64,000 bases of DNA from Pocillopora verrucosa (Eukaryota; Cnidaria; Anthozoa; Scleractinia; Pocilloporidae): NCBI RefSeq assembly GCF_036669915.1, contig NC_089320.1:15787874-15851873 (forward strand), read 5' to 3'. The notes under the pieces were generated by a model that was not told the DNA's origin, did not search any database, and saw nothing but the letters and a program-made list of their open reading frames with translations. The position numbers and the translations under genes were made by a program. How positions within the stretch are numbered: the stretch's first letter is position 1; every line of letters begins with the position of its first letter. Of the stretch, positions 35,442 through 46,291 are shown in pieces.

Positions 35442-38400
35442 TTAGAGCTTCATTGCTATTGTCACACCATCTGCAAAGGGAATCATACTAATGGTGACAC
35501 GAGTGTCTTTGTGAAGTTTCATGTTCAAGTTGTGTATTGCTCTTGTCCTTGGATTTGTAGCTATTTTCTCAGGGTCGCAAACTGAACCGTTCAACAAAAC
35601 CTAAAAAAAATATATAAAAAATTAAAACAATGTCAAATAATTTGCAAAATTTTATGCAACTTAATCTCTGCTTCTTCTCCTTGAGAGCCACTTTTTGGTC
35701 ATTTTCAGCTTCTACCTGATACGTTTGAACATTCCCACTACCTGTTTGCTGAATAATGTATGGATATTATTGGGAGAAGTTTCATGTTAATCACCACAGG
35801 GTTTTAAGAGATCTATCTATAGATCCTATACCTTACACTGACCCTATACTTACATTGTCAACTACTATCAGCCCTCCCTGCCGCAGAAGCTGCAAAGATT
35901 TTTCATAGTACTGGTCATATTCAGTCTTATCAGCATCAATAAAAGCAAGATCAAAGCTTTCAGCTTCTCCTGTAGCAATAAGTTCATCTATAAAAAGGCA
36001 ATTATTTCAGGTCAGAGTTATTACCATTTGATGTGAGTGTATAGGTTTCAAAACACAATAAGATATATCTTTTTGTTATAGCATAAATCTTTTCTGAGGG
36101 TTTTTAATGTTTATTTGCTCAAATATTCACCATCTGTCCCTCTGTATCTCCACAGAGGATATTCTTTCACCATTCCTAGCTGTACACAGAGCTTCTTGTC
36201 ATGTGAACCTGGTATGTAGTAACCTCTAAAGTAAAGTGTGGGAGAGCATCTGACCAAGGAAATGGAATTAGCTGAGGTTCAATAACTCACCAGACATCAA
36301 CAAAAGGAGACAATTATTACCTAGAGTAGCGAGGGCAGACTGTATCTTCAATTCAACTTTTGACTTGACACCAGCCTATATAATAAATAGTAAGAATAAA
36401 AAAATCACTGCATGTAATGAACTGAGCTATAAACAATTGACCCAAAATAGGATTCATACTTCTTCCTTCTTATTCAACTAACTTCCCTACAAATAAGTCA
36501 AGAAAATTTGTTCATATTTTCTCATTCTTACCATCTCTTGTCTGAATTGTTTGATATTATTAACCCTTTAACTCCCAGATCAAATTTGTACTTCTCCTTA
36601 CTGTCAAACATACAGTTCTTATAATGTTATTTCAGAGAAGTTAGTAATTGAATCAACTAATTATCCCTAAATTGATATTTTTTTTACTATTCTCATCACT
36701 TATCTGATTGATATTGTATTGATATTGTAGGGAGAAATTTTGTCTTGGTCACTCATGGGAGTTAGAGGGATGTTACTAATAAATCACTTCTACATGAGTG
36801 CTAAAAGTAGTCACAAAACAATTACCTTTTGTTACAAATTTAGTAGCAAAACTTTTCTTAGCTTACATAATCATTTCACCAGCCAATACTGTTGATACTA
36901 TATAAAGAGAGTCCACATGTAAAACTGACCTGCCTTAAATGGGTCTTAAATTAATCATTTTCTTAGCATACAAGTAAGATGAAATAAAACATTTTTCAGC
37001 TTACTTCTTGGAAGTAACGGTCATAATCAACCTCTTTCATAAACTTGTCTGTGACATCACACGCCACAACCTTGCCATCAGATGGCAGAGCTATGGCCAT
37101 ACTTAGTGTATTATAACCAGTAAAAGCACCTGAAAGAAGGGAAAATATGAAAGATTTCAACTAAATTACAAGTTGAATTTGTTATAACAACTCATTAGTT
37201 TTGCTTCACCCAGGTTGTTCTTAGTTTCCAAATACCTGCACCTAATAGGTATAAACTTAAGAGACATTTCAACTTATAACTGAGCCTCACTTAAGCCTCT
37301 TCACTGGGAGCTAAGAGAGCAGTTAAATAAGCCATGTTTCATCTCAAGATCCAAATCCTTACCTCTTTACATACTATAGGCAACTATTGGATGAGGTTAA
37401 GCATGATATCATGAATTATTAATGCAAAGTTCTGAGACACAAAGTTTGATAATACATGATATCATGCAAAAAACAACTTTGCTAATAGCTTTATGATACA
37501 TTTTTTTTATCAATCGGCTAAAGAAGACACTCCTCCATGACTGAGTTTGCAAATGTTTGAGAACACTAAAGGCACTAGGGGCTTGGAAACTAGGCAGAGT
37601 ATGAACTCTACATGATAAACCTATATCTGTTGCAGATTTTGGGTAATCATGTCAACTTCACACATTGTTCTATATTGACTGTAGGCTCTCAATCAAACAG
37701 AGTTTTCATTGTAAATCTAATGAATAATAATTAATTTTATCCCTAGTCTTCTTCCCTCCACCAAAGCCATCGCACCAAATCCCAATTCAAAGCTTATGGG
37801 GATTAAGTGTTTTCCTTTCATCAACTGATTGGCATCACCCACAAAAGAAAAAGTTGACCCATTTCCATTATCAATATAAACTACTGACCTCTAAGGGATA
37901 TGTCAACTGACTACTGGTGAATATATATTAAGAAAGGCTATGTGCAAAGGAAAGTTTTAAGTTCACATTCCACTTTTAGATATCCAACACTATTTGACAG
38001 TGTTATCATCTACCATTATTCCAATAAAATTCAAATGAAAAGAAAAATGAGATTAGTAGACTACTAAATGTCTTTTTAAATGTCCATCTCACCTATTTCG
38101 ATAACCTTTTTGGCCTTAATCAATTCTATAAGCAACCTCATAAGCTGAGCTTCATCAGAACTACAAAGCATGTCACCTAATGGAAGCTTCACAGTTGCCT
38201 GCAAAGATAGATATACTAACATACATGAAATGCACATGAATAACTATGAACTCTAACATTACTGTTGTATTCCCAGTGATGGACCAAGTCCCTGGGAGGG
38301 GGGGGGGGCTAAGTTTCTAAAGAAACTGTGGTGCTGTGTGGGTGGGAGAGTAAAACAGGGTGATTCAGTGTTATCAACTGAGTTGAAAGAGTAAATTGAT

Positions 38401-39115
38401 CACTATAAGGAGTTTTAAAAGCTGACGTTTTGAGTGGTAGCCCTTCACCCAATTGCTGTGTAGTATCGCTGAGCATTTTTACACCTAGGGTTCCTCAAAA
38501 TATGGCACAACTCATAAAATACTTAGCAAAACTGCTCACCAAAACGTCGACCTTTCCTCCTTGATCACCAAATTCTCCGATCATGTCAAAGTAATGACTT
38601 ATCAGATCAATCAAGACGATAAACATGACCGTATGTAGCTGAGAACGCCAATGTGCGCCACGAGAAAGCATGTCATGATTATATGGAGTAGCATACCGTT
38701 CAAAATTCAGTCAGGGTATTTTCCTCATCGAAAAATTAATTTGCATGTCGGAAATCAATTTATAGGGTCCGTTATTGTTTGCCTCTTCGTATTATGCAAT
38801 GGTCAAGACGAAGAATCCACATTAAAGACCAGAAACTTCTAGGCAAATAATAGTGAAAAGACTGGAAAATTAAAGGAAACCCACCGAATGAGCTTTACGA
38901 TTGATTCTAACCTTTCTCAAGCTGGTAAGCACTGATGGTTCGCGGATTCCATGTTCTGTTACATACTTGCTGACTGGATTGTTCTCATCGCTGATTTTAA
39001 AGAGGCTTTTATCTCGACGTTCAAATATCCGACTAACACCAAAACCGGCCACCGCAGAAGTCAATGCGATCCCCACGGCTCCCAAAAACAACTTGTGATC
39101 GGCTAAGAGCGACAT
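35442..39115 (-). CDS. COMTD1: COMTD1-like class I SAM-dependent O-methyltransferase (complete, 6 exons, 260 aa)
   Basis: Exons in transcript order: 39115-38912, 38198-38093, 37129-37005, 36375-36321, 35987-35854, 35600-35442 (783 nt with stop; phases agree). It belongs to the caffeoyl-CoA/catechol O-methyltransferase family (Methyltransf_3); the substrate is unknown. Visible: an N-terminal hydrophobic segment ([18 protein letters not shown], about residues 9-26) suggesting a membrane anchor, the SAM-binding loop [16 protein letters not shown] (residues 101-116), the acidic ribose-contact strand VVACDV, the metal-binding [10 protein letters not shown] (residues 175-184), and [12 protein letters not shown] (Asp207, Asn208). 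The length equals human COMTD1 (262 aa) within two residues. An in-frame TTG at 39142 is a poorer start than the ATG at 39115. Intron 1 holds a Penelope-like tail, and a piece of it is duplicated at 40.7 kb. Confidence 0.92.
35740..35812. repeat. fragment of the AACTCCCA MITE-like family
   Basis: Has CCTGTTTGCTGAATAATGTA, GGGAGAAGTTTCATGTTAAT and GGGTTTTAAGAG blocks in family order. It lies between COMTD1 exons 5 and 6. Confidence 0.55.
36560..36770. repeat. dispersed MITE-like repeat, inverted relative to 26257-26457
   Basis: Begins TTAACCCTTTAACTCCCAGA and closes CTCATGGGAGTTAGAGGGAT. The TTGTACTTCTCCTTACTGTC and GATTGATATTGTATTGATAT blocks match the other copy in reverse complement. It lies in COMTD1 intron 3. 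Confidence 0.65.
38296..38465 (-). mobile_element. Penelope-like element 3' tail, copy 1 (COMTD1 intron 1)
   Basis: Plus-strand TAAGTTTCTAAAGAAACTGT, GGTGGGAGAGTAAAACAGGG, TTATCAACTGAGTTGAAA and AGCTGACGTTTTGAG follow the same order as the non-coding tail of the GIY-YIG element at 40.8-41.4 kb. A G-run precedes it. There is no coding part. Confidence 0.65.
38792..38900. repeat. duplicated segment from COMTD1 intron 1, copy A
   Basis: Matches 40661-40768 with few differences (TTATGCAATGGTCAAGACGA through AGTGAAAAGACTGGAAAATT to AGCTTTACGA). It starts 11 bp inside the intron from the exon 1 donor. Confidence 0.85.
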
Positions 39116-40342
39116 TGACGATAAATATGCACAAGACTCCAAGAAGAAATCCTACAATCGATTCGCTGTAACGCTTGCTCAGTACATATGACACTTGAAT
39201 TCGAGGCTTCACATAAAAAAGAGCTACTCCCAGGAATTTTCCTGACAAAAGGACATTGATCTTGTGAATAATTGATGAATCGAAGTATGTTGCCGACACG
39301 CACCACGGCACGCCAGTGAAACGTAGGGGTATGGGATGGGTACCAAGAAACTTCGTGCGGGTAAACTCCACATGTTGTACGATTTAACCCTTTTCAACGT
39401 AACATCAGTATGCATATTCTCAATACTGTTCTCTACACGTTTTCTACGAAACAGACAGTGATTACTTGTTTAACAATCAAGAGCTTCTTGAGATGGTAAT
39501 CATTTCCTTTCTTCTCTTGAACTTAATGTTCTATTTAGGGATGATATTGTAAGGAGAAATCAAATGCTGGTCACCCATGAGGGTCAAAGATTTTTTAAAA
39601 TTGCTTCTCAAGGTGTCGCACAGCTGCTCCAGAAATTAAATAGCTTAGGTAAAAGTAACCAGCTAGGTACAAAGTTGATCTCGTCCTGTCTAACTAAATA
39701 GGTAGATTTTGTGTAAGGGTGGCTGTGAATGCGCATAATGCGAATAAAATAAGTTAGTCCAAGTAACAAAAGACATCACGTTGCAAATCGCACTTACGAG
39801 TAAACTTTGTTTGCTTAAAGAGCAAAAGTATTGCGGAACTGATTCTTACTATGTGACTTCTAGGAGAAAAGGGTAAGTCTGTCATCAGAGAATGCCCATG
39901 TAGTACTAGAGGGCGGGACAGACACACCAGTCATTCTTTTTCAGCATCAAAAGGGTATCAACTGCCCTCTTCGCCGGTGGCCGGCTGAGGTGTTTAGATG
40001 CCCTACACAAAAGTCGATGCAGTTCTGAGTAAGAGTTGAGATTAAGCGGTAACCGTGTTAGCTCAGAACCTTGTTTGAAAGTTGCAACTCAGGCCTCATT
40101 ACGCCTGGATGATGACGAGTTCTAGAGTACAAGTGCTGCCGATAAGGCATCTTTTCATGTTCTAGCACCGCTTGCAGAAAGAGAGAGGACGACAAACCAC
40201 GGGTACTTGGGAACCACCAAGGTGAAAAAATAAAAACTTTTCCTTCAGCTGTGTCGTTAGGATTTAATCAAAGACCACTAAGCACGTAAGTTCAATTAAA
40301 GGAATCTTGTGGTAGATCCTCATGTTTATAGGGCAAAAATTG

Positions 40343-40661
40343 CATTCAAAGTTCCTCTGACCAAAACTACGTCACACAAACAACACATGGAACGCCAAAA
40401 TTTGAAATGGGTGGTAACAAATAAATCCAAAAACAGGAAAGGGCACCTCATATCTGGCGCCAGCTGTCACACAAAACTGGTTTGAACAAATTCCAATTAC
40501 AAAAACTACTGTTCAACAAAGACGACTTCGAAACGTGATTATATGCAAGATACCGTTATAGCTCCTGAGACGACAAGTTTGCACTTGGAGTACAACCATG
40601 GATAGATGAAAGTTCCTCTTAAAGCTGTTTCGCTGAAGGTTTCTACAATGGACATATCTGT
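40343..40661. repeat. about 310-bp direct duplication, copy A
   Basis: Aligns in order with 41423-41727: AACACATGGAACGC, GGGCACCTCATATCTGGCGC, AAGACGACTTCGAAA, CAAGTTTGCACTTGGAGTAC, ATGAAAGTTCCTCTTAAAGC and TACAATGGACATATCTGT. The copies differ by scattered substitutions and small indels. Confidence 0.88.
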
Positions 40662-40768
40662 TATGCAATGGTCAAGACGACGAATCCACATTAAAGATCA
40701 GAGGCTTCTGGGTAAGTAATAGTGAAAAGACTGGAAAATTAAGGAAACCCACCTAATGAGCTATACGA
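40661..40768. repeat. duplicated segment from COMTD1 intron 1, copy B
   Basis: Second copy of 38792-38900. It lies exactly between the 310-bp duplicate A and the Penelope-like tail. Confidence 0.85.
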
Positions 40769-40769
40769 A

Positions 40770-41400
40770 TGAAGGGGGTAAGTTTCTTAAAGAAACTGTA
40801 GTGCTGCGCCGGTGGGAGAGTATAGCAGGTAATTTAGTTTTAACAAAATTGGCCACCGTAAAGGGTAAAAAAGCTGACATTTCGAGCGTTCGCCCTTCGT
40901 CAGAGCGATTGGGGGAATTGTGGGTTGTGTGTGGGTTTATATGCAGAAAGTGGAGCTACGCTATTGATGGGAATATGGTGACGAGAAAACAGAAATTAAA
41001 TAAGTTGAATGAAAAGCACTCGTTGATTCCGTGGGGATTAAGGGTGCCGATTTGGAAGATAAATTTTGTTCTAGTGTTTTGCGGCTTTCCGAACTGCCTA
41101 GATGTAAGGAAAGGCCGCAAACTGCCATGTGCTGTTTTGAATGATTTAGGGAGATTAAAGTGTCTAGCGACTGGTTTGGATGCGTCATTGTCATTTACTT
41201 CCACGTTGCGAAGGTGTTCTCGGACTCGGTCACCTAGTCGTCTTCCTGTTTGGCCAATGTATAACTTATTGCAACAATGGTCTTAATGGATTTCTTGGGT
41301 CCCGATATTTTCTTTACGTTATAAATGAAAGGACAAGTTTTGCATCGTGAGCGAGCGTATTTGAAAGTTCCAGACAGGTCATTGGTTTGAAACGAACTTC
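40770..41400 (-). mobile_element. Penelope-like retroelement remnant with GIY-YIG endonuclease domain
   Basis: On the minus strand, 41280 to about 40956 encodes NKLYIGQTGRRLGDRVREHL, then DNDASKPVARHFNLPKS, and KFIFQIGTLNPHGINECFSF, the C-terminal GIY-YIG nuclease of Penelope-like elements, which nicks target DNA. Upstream, CKTCPFIYNVKKISGPKKSI lies in another frame, so there is at least one frameshift near 41280. The reverse transcriptase is absent. Downstream the non-coding 3' tail runs to about 40770 (complement of AAGGGGGTAAGTTTCTT). Three tail-only copies occur near 38.3, 46.3 and 63.2 kb. Confidence 0.85.
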
Positions 41401-41422
41401 TGACCAAAAAGTTGCCTATGTT

Positions 41423-41727
41423 TCATTCAAAGCTTCTGTGACCGAAACTAAGTCACAAGGACAACACATGGAACGCAGACATTTAAAATGGGTGGCAACA
41501 AATAAATCCTAAGACAGGAGAGGGCACCTCATATCTGGCGCCTGCGGTCACATAAAACTGATTTAGACAAATTCCACTGCAACAAAGACGACTTCGAAAG
41601 TGATTATCGGCAAGATACCGCTATAGCTCGTGTGAAGACAAGTTTGCACTTGGAGTACCACCATGGATGGATGAAAGTTCCTCTTAAAGCTATTTCGCTA
41701 AAGGTTTTCTACAATGGACATATCTGT
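41423..41727. repeat. about 310-bp direct duplication, copy B
   Basis: Second copy of 40343-40661. It ends 17 bp from the PAAF1 stop codon, so it probably overlaps the PAAF1 3' UTR. Confidence 0.88.
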
Positions 41728-41743
41728 ACATATACCCACAGTC

Positions 41744-44700
41744 TTAGGTGGGAAGTTCAGACTTCTTAAGAATATATTTTCTAATTGTTTTGTCGCGACA
41801 AGCAGAGTGCACTGTGTTGGCCGAGCGACAAATACTGTAAACTGGGTCGTAATCGGGTCCGATCAACTCCCAGCTGGTCACTTCTTCGCTTCCTCCATGC
41901 CTCAACAGTTTCGCACTCCAACAAAAACATGCCCCATCTCCTGCAAAATACACAAATACAAGTTTTTCTGAAGCTGGAGGGATGTCTGTCTGTTGATCTT
42001 CAGTTCTCCATAGAAAGCATATTTTGAAAGCGATTGGGTTGGATTTGGATAGGTCCATTCCCCCACGCAAATCATTGTATCGTCCCTAGTGTCAAATGTG
42101 GAACATTCAACCCTGCTTCTATGCCACCAGCTCTACCTACAATGCCACTAAGCTTTTTAAAGATGTGCATGGCAGAAGAGGGGTTAGATTGTACGAAGTG
42201 CAAGCAAATTGGTAGCCGTACCCCAAAAGAGTAACGGAAGGGAACGGAGGGAGAGGCTACACGTTCACGTAGGCTGGCAAATTGAGAACTAAAGCAAAGT
42301 GGGATTCAAGGAGAACTTGACTAGGGGCTGTTATTTTCCAGTTTGAACAGACAGGCTGTAAAAGTCCTGATCCTGGTTTGATATCAGCTGATACCACACT
42401 GATCACGAGAAGTGAATACTCACGCGAAGATGCTAGAAATGCTCGATCACCAGTGGTTGATAAAGAAAGTATAGGCGAGGATGAACGGCGAAACACGCCA
42501 ACTGGTGAACTGGAAAAGTAAACAACACACGTTAATTTGAACTCCATAAAATACAAAATCCTTAATCTTAAAAAAAAAAAAAACATCGTAAGGAAAACGT
42601 AAATGAAAAATACACCTCAGTGCATCCCGCTCCCGCGACTTATTCTATTTTTTTTCTTACCTTCCACAACATGTGTTTTAAATCGGGCCTGTAAACCCTA
42701 TTCCAGGATTGTTTGCCTATTTTCAGGCTCCTGCCTTCCTCCTAAAATGCCTCATTTGATTACTTAACTGGAAGTTGATAGAGGAAGATAAACTGCCATA
42801 TCAAATTTTTAAAGGCTGGTGTTTCGAACATATGCCCTTCGTCAGGGGTGAGAACCTCTCCGAGATTATACCCACCTTCCACAGTTTCCCTATCTCAATC
42901 AGTAAAACACGTGTGGCAAGAGTTTTCTGACCACCCCATCTCTAACTATTTGTGGTCTCTTTAGAGTTATCCCAAATGCTAACCTTGGAGATCTAACGTC
43001 TACACACCACAAGGAACCATCCTCTGTTCCACCGACAGCTTCGTGTTCCGACAAAAATGCACAACAGTTCACAGCTGACGAACATTTTACCTGAAAAACC
43101 TAACAATCGTAGATATTAAAACCGTATGGGTAAAACATGTCTTTCCGAGGTATTTCGCACTGTCCATGTCGTTCACAAGTCCTTTTACTTTGTTTTGTTT
43201 GTTTTCTTTTTGTATTTAACTCCGATCAGAAAAGCTCATCGAGACCCAAAAACCATTTAAGATTAAAGTAATTCATCAAGTAGGCCACAATGTACCTTTT
43301 CCTTGTTACGTACGTCCACACCCTCAAGAAATCCGTCTTCTTGGGCGAGTAAAAGTAATTTCCCAACAGTCCCAACCTCTCGCTCACCTTAAAAGTACAA
43401 CACCACAAAGAGAGAATAAATAGTACACTTCGTCTTTCAATTATAATACCACACACAATCACTGCTTGCAATGAACTACGTTTTACGAATTCTATGACCA
43501 GATAAGTGTGGTTAATTTTCGATATTTTACTTCACCTTTCATAGGAGTGTTTAGCAAAAATTCTTTCCACACCCTTAAGGAGGCACCTCTAAATTTTGAA
43601 GTGTGCATGTGTGCGTGTGTGTAGGAGTATAGAGTAGAGAATTGTATCGCATAGTATATTATAATATAGTATAGTATGGTACAGAATGGTATGATTTAGT
43701 ATAGTGTAGTATAGAGGAGGGCCAGAAACCTCAGCAGAAATGATAATGCAAAACCGGAACTTACTGAAATAAAGGGATTTTACTTGGCTCCCATTTCAAA
43801 GGAAAAACATCATTCTGACAGTTTGAGTAAATGGACCGAGAACAACCAAATAGATGGAAAATGTTAGGCTTGGCTTTTGAACAAACAAAGACCAAAGATG
43901 GTATCTATTTTTAATGAAACCTGGAACAAGACAGAAGGTAGTCCTCAGACTTTCACATTTTAGGATGTTCAACTACAGAGCTACTGAAAACCTTCTGATG
44001 AGCTACTATACATATTGAATTCATTTATGACAGGCATTCCCAAGAGCCCATCTTGGTTTTATCATATCTTCATAATATTTATGTCACCAGACTACACTCT
44101 TACTAGATTGGTTGTCTGACTCAGGAGTACTTTCCATCCCTTGGAGCTGTGTCAATGCGCATGAATTCACAGGACAGTCACCACTTGACACAACTGCCAG
44201 ACACTTGGCTTCTCCACAATCCCACAGCCGTACAGTTCCATCCCTAGAACATGCTTTTAGAATAACACCAACAAATAACATAACATGTCATGGAGCACAT
44301 TATTTGCATGGGTGAGGGTTGGTGGAAATTTTGGAAGTAGCTGGTTGTTGCCTCTTGATAAAGAAATTCTTACAGATCATGGTAAACTTTAAGCTCTATC
44401 ATCAAACTTTTCAAAAGTGTAGCAACAAAGGCAAATCTGAGTTCTTCATTAGGATTTAAAAACCCAGCCAATTTTGATCTCAGTTGTGAAGTTTTCAAGT
44501 CATCAATTTAAATGACTTTATGCAACTTCAAGTCAACAAAGATCTCATATTATCCACATTTATTTAGTTTTGTTTTTTAACTTTCCAGTTTTTTAATCAT
44601 GAATTTTGGGATCACTACAGGCAAGCTGGGAAGCCTTCCTGGTACTTTTATCAGATCTGTGTCAACCTTGTATAACACACCTGGTGTTAATATGTTAATA

Positions 44701-46256
44701 CTACCCTGTGGCTATATTATATCGATATAACAAACAATTGAGTTAAAAATTTATCAGATCTTAAAACAAAGATCCTTTTCGCGCTTACATAAAACATTTC
44801 TTCCTCTGTCAACAATAGCTGTGTCAACAACTCCTGCAAATTACAAGTAACAGTTAAAGATAAATTATTGTCGATGACAGAGAAAATGGTGACCACATAT
44901 TAAGCAACACTTAAGAAATGAGAAGTTGTTTCAATAGTGAGCCACACTTTTGTCAAATGTCTGGTTGTGTAAGCAGAAAGGATGAAAGAAATTCAGTCCT
45001 AGCTGGAATTAAAGGCAGGGAAGATGGACCTATGTGTTGCAAGGCATGGCCCATATTGCTTCTGGAACAGAAAAATTGTAATGTTTTGGCAATAAGTAAA
45101 TATTTGTTTGATCAAGTTTGTTTGGTCAACTTGAAGATGGCTGGACATTATTCTTGAATCTTGAAATCTTTTGGATCTGGACTTCATAAAGCACTAGCAA
45201 ATAGTACCCACTTAGAGTGCAGTAAAATAATAACATAAAAAAGATGAACAATACATCTTGCCCTTGAAATACCTCCTGTATGGCCCTTCAATGTCACAGG
45301 ACAACTTCCATCTTCTGCTGACCAGATTTTTAGCCGCAAATCAGCACCACCACTGAGAACAACTTTTCCAGATGGAAAGAATTTACAAGTATTTACGCCT
45401 GAAATGTGACCTTGAAGATCATGCTGCAAGCAACACAAGCACCATCATCTTAATATGTGATCTGTTAAGACACAGATTTAAGGTGAGACCAGAAAGGAAA
45501 TAATGTGTTTTTTGAAGGGGCTGCACAATGAACACCATTATCAAAATTAAGTACCAGTATATTTGCATTTGTAGCTTCCTGTGCTGTAGTGTAGAGTTAC
45601 AGGCCTGTAATACTTTCTGTAAATAAAACCATACCCTAACAACACCAGTGGAAGTTTCCCAGACAAGAAGAGTGCTGTCATCTCCACTGGACACACCTAG
45701 TCCCCCTCCAGGGGATATATCTATACATCGAACCTGAAAGCCAAAATTAGTAGATCAATATCAGGCCAACTTAAGTTAAAGTAAAATTTATGTGGATTAC
45801 AAACAGAGCAGAGGCAAGAGCACTGTCATTCCTCTGCTTAAGTTAAGTTTGATTCTAGACATAGTTAAACATGTGGCTTCAGTTTGCTGCTGTTTCTTTT
45901 CACTGACATAGGGTTTTCTCCATTTCCCCAGTTTTTTTTTCTCCACAAAAAGCAACAATTTAATTCTCTGAATTCCAGAAGTCACCTAAATTTCATGCTA
46001 TAATCAAAATTTTTGTTGTCAGGAACTTCTCATTCAATGAGGAGAGATTAAAAATTACTATAGGTAATAACATGATTTCAAGTACAATTTGTTGTAAATA
46101 AGCACAAGTAAATTTTTCAAAGGCAACAAAATTGCACAAGCCAATACAGCATTGGTGCAATTTGTATTATTTAAAAAAATTAACAAGTGCCTATCACACC
46201 AAATTTCAAGAAAAAGTATATTATTACTATTTAGCAAAGTACACGAAAAAGTGAAT

Positions 46257-46291
<35 letters not shown>

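Noticed and set aside
39033..39371. 112-codon frame upstream of the COMTD1 start
   Set aside because: Overlaps COMTD1 exon 1 in another frame and matches nothing recognisable; the COMTD1 frame has the membrane anchor and correct splicing.
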